Below, one piece after another: positions 12,419 to 22,795 of a stretch of DNA of 64,000 nt. Location of the stretch: positions 2,778,001 through 2,842,000 of the forward strand of contig BRXU01000006.1 of NCBI GenBank assembly GCA_030267565.1, read 5' to 3'. The position numbers and the translations under genes are program-made. Below the pieces are notes generated by a model, which worked only from the letters and a program-made list of their open reading frames with translations, was not told the origin of the DNA and made no database searches. Positions within the stretch are counted from its first letter, which is position 1. Each line of letters begins with the position of its first letter. This DNA comes from Pleodorina starrii (lineage: Eukaryota > Chlorophyta > Chlorophyceae > Chlamydomonadales > Volvocaceae).

Positions 12419-15400
12419 ATGGCAGGGCAATGCAGGAATCGCAGCGAGGCGCAGGCGCCACTCGCCTTCGCCGCCCTCGCGGCTCGCGCCTCAGGCTGCC
12501 ATGCCGGGCGCCGCACCACCTTCGCGCACCACCGCGTCATGCTGCTCGCCATGGCCACCGTCGCCTTCATCGCAACGACCACCTCCCCCGGCTGCAGTGC
12601 AATCAGCGCGGCTGATCGGGCACGCCTGGCCCGCGTGGCTGACGCCGTGATTGTGTCCGACCCCAAAACCACGCCGGGCCCCGGCTACGCCGTGTTTCCG
12701 CTGGGCGCCGGTCTTGGCTCCTGGAACAGCGCAGGCGACATACTTCATGGACGGAGCGATCACGGGGTGAGCCCGTGAGGCGGCCAGGCTAGCCCGCGTG
12801 CCTCCTGCGATGGAGAGGAGAACCAAGCAAGTCACAGGAGTCGGACTTGTTGGAGGAGTCGGAGGTGGGGGAGGGGGAGGAGGAGGCGGCGGGCCAGGAG
12901 GGGGAGGAGCAGGAGTAGGAGTAGGAGATGGAGGAGGCGAGGAAGCGAGGCCTCCCGTGCCAATTCCAATCGTCCTTCGCCTCCTCTGGGCCCTCCCGGT
13001 CCGTAGGTCGTCTCATACCAGCACTACGCCTTCCTACTGGGCGGACTGAGCGTCAACCGTACGACACTGTTACCCTCCATACTGACGTCGGTGGTCCAGT
13101 ACGACATGGACACGGGCCTTATGGAGGAGATGAGCCCGCTGCCCGAGCCAAGGTCTGGATGTCCTGCCCGTCCGCGCCCCGCCCACCACCAACCCCCGCG
13201 CGTATTCCGCCCTCCGCGTATTCCTTGCCTTGTGCCTCGTTTTCCTTTCGTGCTCGCCCTACACACGCTTTACGGTACCCTCCCTCCTCTGTCCTTCACC
13301 CCTTGGGGGTGGGGGTGGGGTGGCAGGAGTGCGGCTGAGACGCTGTCAGTCGCGGCATCTCCTCCTCCTCCTCCTCCTCCCCTCCACCCGCTGGCACCGG
13401 GGGGGGGGGCTGCCTCTGCCCCTGCCGTCTTCGGCAACCACCCGCTGGCAACTGGGGGGTGCTGCCGCTGCCGCTGCCGAGCTTATATTCCATCGGGTGC
13501 TGCCCTCCCTCCCTCCCTCTCCTCCGCAGGTACCGTTTCGCGTACACCGAGCTGTACGGCAAGATCTACGTGGCGGGCGGCACCGGCGACACCGACTGGG
13601 GCGCCCCCAGCGACACGGTGTTCATGTACGACATCGCAACAGACGTCTGGGTGACGGTCGGCAAGCTCACGGCGCCGCGCAGCGACGCCTGCGCGGCCGC
13701 TGTCAACGGCAAGGTCTGTGTGCGTGTGTGTGCGTGTGTGTGGGGGGGTGATAGTGGTGGGTGGGGTGGGGGTTTTAGGGTTTTAGGGTTTTGGGTCCCT
13801 CTCTGCTGCCCAGCCCACATTTCCCGCCGATGCTCCCTCCCTGGCATCCATTCCTCCCGCCCGCCCGCCCGCCCTGGCACCGCGCGCCTTCTTGGTCCTG
13901 CCCGTCCGGCCTGCCTGGGACTCCTCCGTCCACCCGTACGGCAGGTGTACGTGTTCGGCGGCTACGACGACGCTGGCCTGAGCCTTGCGTCCGTGGAGGT
14001 GTGTGAGGCCCTCCCGGCAAACACCACCACCACCGTACCATCCACCGGCATGCACACGGACCCGGCCTCCGCCGCGGCGCCCGCATGCAAGCGGCTCCCT
14101 GCCAGCCACAACATGAGGGAAGCCCGGTAAGAGGCCGGCCCGGCCTGTGTGGGGCCTGGGAGGGCGGCCGGTGGGAGGGCCTTATGGAGTCTGGTTCTGG
14201 GGGTTTAGGAGGTCGCGGAGCCACGGCCGTTGGGCGGGCGGGACGAGCCGCCGCCGCCGCCGCCACCGTCGCCGCCGCCGACGTTGGCAGGCATGCAGGA
14301 GCATGCGGGGATGGTGGGATGAGGCCTGGTATGTCGTGTCGGACGTCGTACCAAATATACACACGGCGTCTCGAGCCGTCTTGCCCCGGCTCCACCCTCG
14401 GATTTCTTCGATGCCGCAGTCCGCAGCCCTCCCTGGCGCCTTCTCCTCCCGCCCGCCCTCACGTCCTACGCCCCACGTCCCAGCCCGCCCCCGGCCCCCA
14501 TTTCTTCCCCCTGCTCGCTTTGGGGCTGTTTCCTGTACCCCCCCCTGCTGCCCTGCCCTGCCCTGCCTTGCATTGCCCTGCCCTCCTCAGCGGCGACTGT
14601 CGCTCGGTGCAGCTCGGCGGCCTGGTGTACGTGGTGGGGGGCAGCCAGTGGTTTAACAACACGCAGCAGGACTGCGCCGCCAACTGGGCGTACTGCTACC
14701 GCTTCATCAGCAGCGTGGAGGTGCGTTGGAAGGGGGTGGGGACTGGGGAGGGTTCCGACGTCCCGTGTGTGTGTGTGTGTGTGAAGGGGGGGGTGGAGTC
14801 CTCCCGTGCAAACGTGGATTACATGCCGACATGCGACATGAGAGCAACTTGGGGATCCGCTGTAAAACGTTGCATTCGTTCATCCATTCATTAGTTTTTA
14901 ATCATCCATTCGTTCCATTCGTTCATTGGTCCGTTCATTCAAGCAATCATTCGCTCAACGGGCAATGTGCTTTGCGGCTCCCTTCCCTTTGCGGAACAAC
15001 TGGTTACGGCCCCTGGTGCCAGCCCATCCGGGCGGCTTGTTGTCGTAGTTGTTATCGAGGGCTCCTTACCCCTGCTTCCCCTCTCCTGGGAGTGTTCACG
15101 GGTGCGCCCGTGAGAACACGCACACGCCCACACACACACACATATACGGTGTACGTGCCCATACACCCACGAGCCGCAGGTCTTCAACGCCAGCAGTGGT
15201 GTGTGGAGCCGTCGCGCCCCCATGATCTCGGCCCGCGGAGACTTTGGCATTGCGGCGCTGCCGGGGAGCCGGATACTGGTGGCGGGCGGCGAGCGGGGCA
15301 CGCGCGGCCGGAACGGCATTGCGATGTACGACGTGGAAGAGTATGTCGTGGAGCACGACGTGTGGGTGCCGAAGGCGGCGCTGCCGCAGGCGCGCTTCAG

Positions 15401-16014
15401 GTGGGGACGACGAGTGGAGTGCGGTTGGCGCTGGGGATGGGGGGCGCGGGGGCCTTTGACTGTGGGGTGCCCTATCGCATGGGCACAAGAGCAACGCAGT
15501 CCTGTCGCTCAGTGCCGTAACGAACGCGCCCTGAAACGCTCCGTTCAGTGCACGCGCACGAGCTCCCGCCTGTGTAGGTATGGTAGGCTGCTGTGTGCAG
15601 GAATTGGATACGAAACACCGTGCCTTGGGCTTCGGGCTGCCTACCGTATTTCCGCGGGCCCCCGCTCCGAAACCGGGAAGCCCGGCCGGGCCTGGCCTGC
15701 TGTGGCAGCAGCCGCAGCAGCAGCCAGCCGCCGGCGGTCGAGTGCTCCCGTGCAACCTGCGCCCTGCCTTTCGGCCCAACTCCCGGAAACGGTCTGCCGC
15801 TCGTCAATCCCCGCCCCTATCTCCATCCGTACACAGGCACGGCCTGGCGGTCTCGTCGTCCGGTCGGGTACTCTCCTTGGGCGGTAACCCCACCTGCGAC
15901 CTCACCCCGGAGACTGCCTGCTACAGGGCGGCCCTTGCCACCGTGTCCGTCTACACAGATGTGCCGCACCCCCACCTGTACGCCGTCTACAAGCCGCCTC
16001 GCAACGTTCAGTGA
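12419..16014 (+). CDS. Secreted kelch-repeat protein (galactose-oxidase-like beta-propeller)
   Basis: Predicted extracellular beta-propeller. Exons 12419-12766, 13007-13152, 13530-13713, 13945-14126, 14591-14720, 15180-15400 and 15837-16014 join in phase to 462 residues. A second ATG at 12539 begins MLLAMATVAFIATTT, a plausible signal peptide, and may be the true start (422 residues); I kept the longer frame. Kelch blades show as VVSYQHYAFLLGGLS, GKIYVAGGTGDTDWG, QVYVFGGYDDAG-type exon starts, LGGLVYVVGGSQ, SRILVAGGERG and SSGRVLSLGGNP, with paired Gly and downstream Tyr/Trp. N-glycosylation sequons include NRT, NTT, NNT and NAS. Paired Cys in the last exons fit a secreted, disulfide-bonded protein. 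No oxidase copper ligands are identifiable, so enzymatic activity is not claimed. It is the only gene between the two copies of the duplication. Confidence 0.82.
13773..13795 (+). repeat. Interstitial telomere-like repeat (TTTTAGGG)
   Basis: Two and a half units of TTTTAGGG, the Chlamydomonas-type telomere repeat, lie in intron 3 of the kelch gene directly after a G-rich run. Confidence 0.75.
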
Positions 16015-16180
16015 CGTCAGCCCGCGTTAGTGCGGTCCGTATTGTACAGCACCGCACCGAAATACGTCTCAAGTCGTAGGCGCTGCAGCGCCGCGCGCGC
16101 ATGCACATGGGTCGTCTTGTCATGAATATACTGGGTGGCTCTGCTCCTGTTCTTGAGTGCGTGTGCGAACGATCTTTTGG

Positions 16181-16185
16181 TGTAA
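16181..16185 (+). terminator. Candidate TGTAA poly(A) signal of the kelch gene
   Basis: TGTAA lies 167 nt after the stop codon, inside the duplicated flank. The equivalent site in copy A (about 8440) reads TGATTAAA and has lost the motif. Confidence 0.5.
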
Positions 16186-16934
16186 TGGATATCAAGCGAA
16201 TGTAGCGGATATCAAGCTGAAACCGCACGCTTTGAAGCAGACTGGCACCGTGGGCACATGGGGTAAACTCCGTCGAACTACCGTAGGCGGCACAGCAGGG
16301 TTGTTGTTGTTGTTGTTGTTGTTGCTTCCACAGTGGGCTCCAGAATCCGGCCGAGTAGAGCCAACGGGCCAGCTGGCCGTGCACTGTAGCGGAAGCGACC
16401 AGGGCAAAGGCAAGCCCATCCAGACCAGACAGCACGAGCCAGCCAGACAGGAACGAGTGAACCCGGAGGATAGAAGCACAAGGATCCACGACCACGGGGG
16501 AATGCACCAGCAGGCTCCACACTTGGCGATGGGCCCCGGCCACCCACACGAAGGCGCGTCAACAAAGCAAAGTGTACGCTGATTGTGCCCCGCTGGACAG
16601 GCAAAGCCCTTGTCGGGCCCATAAGCAATCGCTCAGCCTATTTAAGCCAGCCGCGGCAGTAGGGCGCAGCCGCATTATTCCTCCGGAACACCCATTCAAA
16701 GACGGTTCGTGCTCCCAGGAAATGTCAAGATTGTAAAGTGAGGTTCCAGACCCTCAAGAGGCGTAGAGCCAGCAGGCCACTTGCAGAAGTGGCCTCGCGC
16801 CGAGGCCTGCGCCTTGCGACAGGCCCAAAAGGCCAACCCATTAAGGAATGAAGAATGTCGTGCAACGGGCCCACATGCAAGCGTCCACAAGCACCGCGCG
16901 CCAGGAAAGCCTCCAGGCTTTGTACAGCTGTGTC

Positions 16935-19770
16935 TCAGAGGTCAACGTGGACCTTGAGCTCCAGGTAATCCGGCCGCTGCTGCGCCGCCCGCTCAATCAC
17001 CGGCTCCAGGACCTCCTGCAGCCACTCCTTGTCCTCGTTGCCGTCGCAAAACACGCGGACGCTCCACAGGCGTGAGGCAGCTCCGGCGCCCGGCGCGCCG
17101 CCGTCGACAGCTGGCTCGATCAGGGCGTAGAACACGTCCATCACGTCATAACTGTGAGGGCGCACGCGCTCCTCCCAGGACTCCCACGCCCACTCGCCGC
17201 ACTCCAGCGCCAGGCGCTCAAGTGCGGGCATGGCTGCCAGCAGCGGCAGCGAGGGCAGGTCGTAGCCGCACTCCCGCAGGTGGAGCTCCTGCAGCACCGC
17301 AGCAGCGGCAGGACCAGGGAAAGGCGGCGGTGACGCACCCGGCAGCGCAGCGCAGCGACACGCTTCTCTCGCGTGGGGCTGCCAACCCAACCCAACCCAA
17401 CCCAACGCAACCCAATTCGACCCAACCCGACGACTAAGCTCTGCCGAGGACCCACCTTCAGCCCGGCAAAGCAACAGACGATGCCCAGCATGTCCGCCGT
17501 CGAGAGCTGGAACCGAGTCAGCCGCAGCCCCAGGGGCCGCAGCTCCGTCAGCGCGCCCAGCCAGCTGCCGCAGTGGGTCATGGGCGCGGGGGGGCCGCCA
17601 GCACCCGCCTCCTCAGCCGCTGGTCCGCCATTCGCAGGCGAGTAGACGGCCGTCCAGTCAGCGTTGATGGCCTCCACCTCCACACCGCGTTCAATCGTCT
17701 TCTCGTCGCAAGGGCAACCGAAGTCAAAGGACGCCGCGAGGCTGGACACCGCCCGGCGCATGGCCGCCGTCGCCGCGACCGTCAGCCGTCCCTCCTCGTC
17801 CATGTCATCGCCCTGAAACTTCAGGGACCAAGGCGGCTGCGGATAATTCGACCCGTGTGGCACCACCAGGAGGCTAATCTTGGGCGCGCCAGCCAGCACC
17901 GCCGACGGGGACTGCCGCAGCGCCAGCGTGGGAGGCAGCGTCAGCGGCATGTTGACGGTCAGCCGCTGCAGCTGCGGCGGCAGATCGTGCACGGGTGCTA
18001 GCGACGGGCCCAGAGCCGCCGGGCTCGGCTCGGACGCTGTGTGCAGGACGATGGCCCCCACGTGCAGGTGCGTCAGTGCCGTCAGCGATGCCAGGTCGGA
18101 TGCGACGGCCTGGGCGGGTGTGCGCAGCTCCCGCAGCCCCGGCATGCACCGCGCGGCCGCCAGCAGCGCGCGCCACTCGGCTGCCACTGCCGCCAGCAGC
18201 TGCGCCGCCGCCGCCGGGTGCTGAGCGTACCGTGGATGCGCAAGTATCTCGTCCAGTGGAAGCCGATCGTCCAGTGGAAGGCTCAGTGGGCCCCGGTGCG
18301 GCCAATGCTGCAGGCAGCATAGCCCGATGTCGAGGCGGGTGAGGGCCGTCATGGGAGAGAGGCAGGATTCCAGTAGTTCGGGGGCGCGCGCCTGCCGTGC
18401 CGCCGCGTCCAGATCCGAGTAGCCTCCTTCATTGAGGCTCAGGTCGCGGAGGGAAGTCAGGCATGACAGCGTCCGCATGAGTGATGGCTCGGCTGTGGGT
18501 TCAGGCGCACAGGCGGGGAAAGGACAAGCGGGGAAGCCGTGACCTGAGCAGTCCAGCGGACGTCCGCCGTCAAGCTCCGGGGGTAACGGCTAGCGAGCGG
18601 GCTTTGCAGGGAGCTTGGGGAAGGCGGGGTTCAGAAGCGGAGAGCCGGGCAGATGCGAGGAAGGAAGAAAGGAACAACAATAGACGCGACATGACAGGAA
18701 CGTTGACATGTGAAGAGACGCAAGCCCGGAATGGTGTGCAGACAAGTGCAGGTGGCCCTTGGGCGCCCTGGGATGCCCTCTGGTGCGCCATCTCTGGCGG
18801 TGTTGCAGCCCTTCACCCTTGCAGAACTCTCAACACTTTCTACGCATGAAATCGTACTGATTAGCGCGGGGGTCGGCATGCAAGTTTCCCATTGAAATTC
18901 CCCGTTCCGTTATGCCGTGACACGCACCTGCCATGTCCGGGTTGCCGAACTGGAGATCCAACTTGGTCAGCGCCGTACAGTACGACAGCGGATGGGGCGT
19001 GGGCGGCGGCCAATAATCGTGGCTCAGATTCATACGCAGATCCCGTAGCCTGGGGCCCGCCAGCTGCAGCAGCAGTCGCAGAGCCGCCGTCTGGTTGGGA
19101 TCTGTCTCCCAGACAGATCCGCCGTCCCCAGCACCTGCAACTGCTCTTGTGCATGGGCAAGCGAATGCCAGCCGCGACAGCTTCGGGCTGACCTCCGCGA
19201 CGGCGCGCGCCACTGCGTCCGTCACCTCCAATCTTCTTTGGAGGCGGATAGAATCAACGGATGCCGCTCTGGCCACGTTGGACAAGAAGTTCAACCTGGG
19301 GCACGCGGTAGGCGGTGGCGGTGGGGTGAGGCGCGTGAGCGGGTGGGGAGCTGGGGACTGAAACCAGAGAGCCGGAAGTGGCGGAGCAAGATGACGCAAA
19401 CCCACGCCTGAACGTACGTCTGCTCATCCAATAACTCCACATCAGCAAATATATTGCCGATGACGACCGTGGTGGGCCTGCAGCCCCGCGCTACTGCTTT
19501 CCGAATCGTTGCACTGATTTCCTCGGGTGAGGGCCCCGCCGGAAAATTCGTCCGAAGGAAAATTGTCTGCACCGTCTGGTCATAGACGTCGCGGAACGCG
19601 CGGCATGTCTCCCGTAGCTTTGCGGTGACGAATCCAGAGTTCCGACCGCCACCAAAAAGGCTCGTAGACCTATTTACCGACCAAGACAGCATAATATGCA
19701 TCGCTTCAAGCAGGTTTGCAGAAGCTGCCCCAGAGACAAGGCGTGTCTGCTCGTTAGGAGCTTGGGACAT
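16935..19770 (-). CDS. F-box-like/LRR protein, paralogue B
   Basis: Recent duplicate of paralogue A. Exons are 19770-19418, 19295-18928, 18492-17456 and 17288-16935 (703 residues), again with phases 2, 1 and 0 and exons 1, 2 and 4 of identical length to A. The six-residue difference lies in exon 3: extra residues near RGPLSLPLDDRLPLDE and in an AAEEAGAGG stretch, plus single-residue changes. The same LRR strands (SLTSLRDLSL, LTALTRLDIGL, LQELHLREC) and the LRETCRAFRDVYDQ helix are intact, and no frameshift is seen, so both copies look functional. Its upstream region differs from A's: a TATAAAAG at 19861-19868 and a LINE inserted about 180 bp from the start codon. Function is unknown. Confidence 0.8.
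17385..17430. repeat. CCCAA microsatellite in intron 3 of LRR gene B
   Basis: Shorter counterpart of 9617-9711. Confidence 0.8.
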
Positions 19771-19860
19771 TTGTCAAAGAGCCAGAGAGAAAGGGATGGC
19801 TTGTCCGTTAACCTGTGTTGGGATCCTAATGGAATGTTTCGAGATGTGGTCCATAAAAAG

Positions 19861-19868
19861 CTTTTATA
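19861..19868 (-). promoter_or_regulatory. Candidate TATA box of LRR gene B
   Basis: The minus strand reads TATAAAAG, about 90 nt before the start codon. The otherwise matching copy A has TATGAAAG. Confidence 0.35.
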
Positions 19869-19949
19869 AGCTGTAACTACGCGCGTACTTTACTCGAGCG
19901 ACCTTTTGCCCTGCCTTTTGCCGTATGTCGCCTCGCGATCGACAGAATG

Positions 19950-21190
19950 CACACCCCCAATGGGCTATGTTTTCCCTGCTTAGCAAGTTGCGTCGACAGG
20001 GGCTATTGTTACCATCCGTCGGAATGAAATGCTTTAATGCGCAAGTCCGTTCTGTTCTGTCTTATGGTTCGCAGTTGTGGGGTGTCGATTTGGTTTTAGC
20101 GTTGCTCGAGAGGGGTTTCCCGGCTAACGAGGCACCGCGTTCCTGTTATTTTGAGGTCGCTACTCGGGATCGCATGGTCAAGCTGCAAATCGCCTTTATG
20201 AAGCAGCTGGTCGGAGCTTCCGTCCCGCCCCTTCAATTGTTGTTTAGGGAACTAGGGCAGATGCCGCTGCAGATGTACTGGGCTGAATCTGTGTTTCGTT
20301 TTTGGAACAGTATGGTTGAGAACACTAGCAGCATATACCACAGTGTTTTTCGTCACGAGATCCGGCTGGCATTGGAATCGGATTTGCAGGGGGACGGCTG
20401 GGGAACTAAGATCATTCGGGCTCTGAACATCTTAAGGCATGACTGGCCGGAGGATGCGACGGCGGGTACCATCGACGCCAGGGTTAGACGGTACTCTACG
20501 TGCAAGCTCGACGTTGAGGCGCTGTTGGACACTCTTAGGGGGCGCATTAACGATGATTGGGCCAGTGACAGGTTGGCCGTCGACCCGTGCTCTTTCGTTA
20601 CGGATGGCAGGAAGCCAGGCGTGAAAATGTGCCGTCACAAGCACTGGATGGGGCAGCCGAAGCAGTTTGAGGGTTACATTCCCCCGGCGCACCACCGTGC
20701 CCTTCTCCGTTTCCGGTTATGCGTATCAGACCTGGCGGTTAATAGCGAGAGTAATCGAGCCAGGGAGTTGCGTGTGTGCAAGGCGTGTCGCATTAATGGT
20801 GCCGTCGAGGACGAGAAGCACTTCCTGTTGGAGTGTTCTGCTCTCGTGTCAGCGCGGCAGAAGCTTTGGGACCTGGGTGTACCGGAGGGAGCGAGTGTTT
20901 GCGACGTCATGCAAATAGACGATCAGCGCGGTCTTGCAAAGGTTGTTTATGACATGTTTTGCTTTCGGCGCGAGCGCATCGCCGTGTAGAGTCGATGGAG
21001 ACTCCTTCTCAGGTCATGTTGTGCTTTTGTGACGTATCTGTCTTATGTTGTCTTTATGCCCTTTCTGCTACGGTTGATTTTTCCTTACTTTTTGTTCCTT
21101 TTGCTTGACTGAGGCGGTTCATGAGCCTTCGGGTTCGTTTGAACCGTACGAGCTCACTGAAGCTTGTAACATCATCATCACACCCCCAAT
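19950..21190 (+). mobile_element. 5'-truncated LINE (non-LTR retrotransposon) with 12-bp target-site duplication
   Basis: The insert (19962-21178) is flanked by exact CACACCCCCAAT repeats at 19950-19961 and 21179-21190. It interrupts sequence that is continuous in copy A (about 12219-12245), so copy A supplies the empty site. It contains the 3' end of a reverse-transcriptase ORF, about 185 bp of 3' UTR and a short CAT/ATC repeat tail (about 21169-21180) before the target duplication. Lack of the 5' part, a simple-repeat tail and a long target duplication are all typical of target-primed reverse transcription. Confidence 0.88.
19964..20989 (+). pseudogene. LINE reverse-transcriptase ORF, C-terminal fragment
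   Basis: About 341 residues open to a TAG at 20987-20989. The beginning is cut off by truncation of the element. Visible motifs are RSVLSYGSQLWG, the region after the RT fingers/palm that is conserved in LINE proteins, and a C-terminal zinc finger with VCKACRINGAVEDEKHFLLEC-type spacing (CX2C, then H and C). The catalytic YADD box is absent because it lay upstream, so this copy cannot encode active enzyme. There is no internal stop, which suggests a young insertion. Confidence 0.85.
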
Positions 21191-21326
21191 CCAAACACGT
21201 GCTTACAATTTTCACGATTCTGTAATCTGTGTGTCCAACTACATATGTGAATGTGTAAACCTCCCGTCCACACCGAAATTCCCAACTGCCACGGCTTCAA
21301 CGTACTACTATTATCGAGACGCCCAG

Positions 21327-22795
21327 AACTGTTTCAGGGGCACAACGGGTGAATTCCCTCCTCAAGTGGCAGTGCCTGCACGTCTCTTGCGGACTGTCCT
21401 GGTCAACAGGCCAGCCGTGGCGCCCCTCAGCGAGTGTCCCTGGGGTAGGAAGAACAGCCCGTCTAGCCGGTACGGCTACCGACCGGTGTGACAACCGGTC
21501 CCCGCATCCAAAAGCCCCCAAAATGACCCCCTAAAAATTCTACGAGTTTCTCAACTAGATTTATAAGTTGAGAACAATAAAAATAAGTAGAGAAACAACC
21601 CTTCAAACCAGCAAGCGCCGCGGCTCATCAGGCGACACACCGACGGCGCCAGTCCACCGAACTCGCACAGCGACACGCCCATCTGCACTGCACTGCACCC
21701 CAGGCGGATGTCCCGGAATTCGCACAGCCGCGCGTGCGGCCCGCCGAATACCTAGAGGCGCGATACTCAACGGCGTTGCATGGAACGCAGTAGTACACTC
21801 CGGTGTATCCGTCCTCCGTTGCCCCCAGCGCCCATTGTGCGCAACGCAACGCACCAGTCGACCACCGTGAGGCGGTGTGCCGCCACGGACAGGAACGGCC
21901 CCGAGATCACCGTCACAACCGCTTCCATCGCGGACACAGCGACACATCGCCTCTCACGACCGGACCAACCGTACCTTTTTTGACCGAACAGGTGTGAGGG
22001 ACGCAAAACCGCCTCCGAGCCTTTGGAGGGATCTTGGCACCTTGCACCCCCCCCCTCACACACCGGACCGCCGGGACCTTGAGGGTGGACTGGAGGGACG
22101 CATCGCAACGTGACGCGACGCGGTCCCGAATCCCGACGGGCGCCATCAGCCGGGGAGGCCAGGCGCCAGAAAGCCACCGGCATCCCCCGCGAGGGCGACA
22201 CGGTTTGATGATGCCGTCATACCGGTACTCCCGAGCTCGTGTCCTTCTCATTGGAGGTCGCAGCCCGGCACACCCCATCAAAACCCGCCATATACGGTAG
22301 CGCTTGCAACGGCCAACGTCTGCTGGCGCGAAAGACAGGACACGTGTGCTGCGGTGGCACTGCCCCGGTGCTGCAACACGGCGGCCGTGTTCTTCCGACG
22401 GGCTGCCATCTGATGCGTATCGGGCCGGACGAACGCACACCACAGGGCAGGAGCCGCCTTCGGCCGCCCGGTCCTCCAGCCCCCTCCCCCAGTCCCTCCC
22501 ACCCCTCGCCCTGTCCCAAAGGCGACGCACCCAGGGACGGCCGCGGCCGCGGCCCTCCTCCACCACTGTGGTTCGCGATCCGCCTCAAGAGCGACCCGCC
22601 CCTCCACCCCTCCCTCCCTCCCTCCCTCTCTACCTCCCACACCCTCCCCCCTCCCTCCCTCCTCCCTCCCTCCCTCCCTCCCTCTCTACCTCCCACACCC
22701 TCCCTCCCCTGCTCGCCGCTCCGTTGAGAACGAGCGTGTGCAGTGCCGCCCGCCGTCCGCAGCCAACACCACCACAGCAACAACAGCGGCCCTCC
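21327..22795. other. Intergenic region between copy B and LRR gene C
   Basis: No supported gene. A CCCT-rich simple repeat containing two near-identical blocks lies at about 22605-22715. The remainder is probably the 3' flank of LRR gene C. Confidence 0.5.

Larger units (their letters stand above)
16068..21326. repeat. Segmental duplication, copy B (interrupted by a LINE)
   Basis: Partner of 8333-12391. Without the LINE insertion (about 1.23 kb) its length is close to 4.03 kb. It contains LRR gene B and a longer (TTG)n tract at about 16302-16325. Confidence 0.85.

Noticed and set aside
17072..18342. Several + strand ORFs over LRR gene B
   Set aside because: They are antisense to exons that show clear paralogy in four genes on the minus strand.
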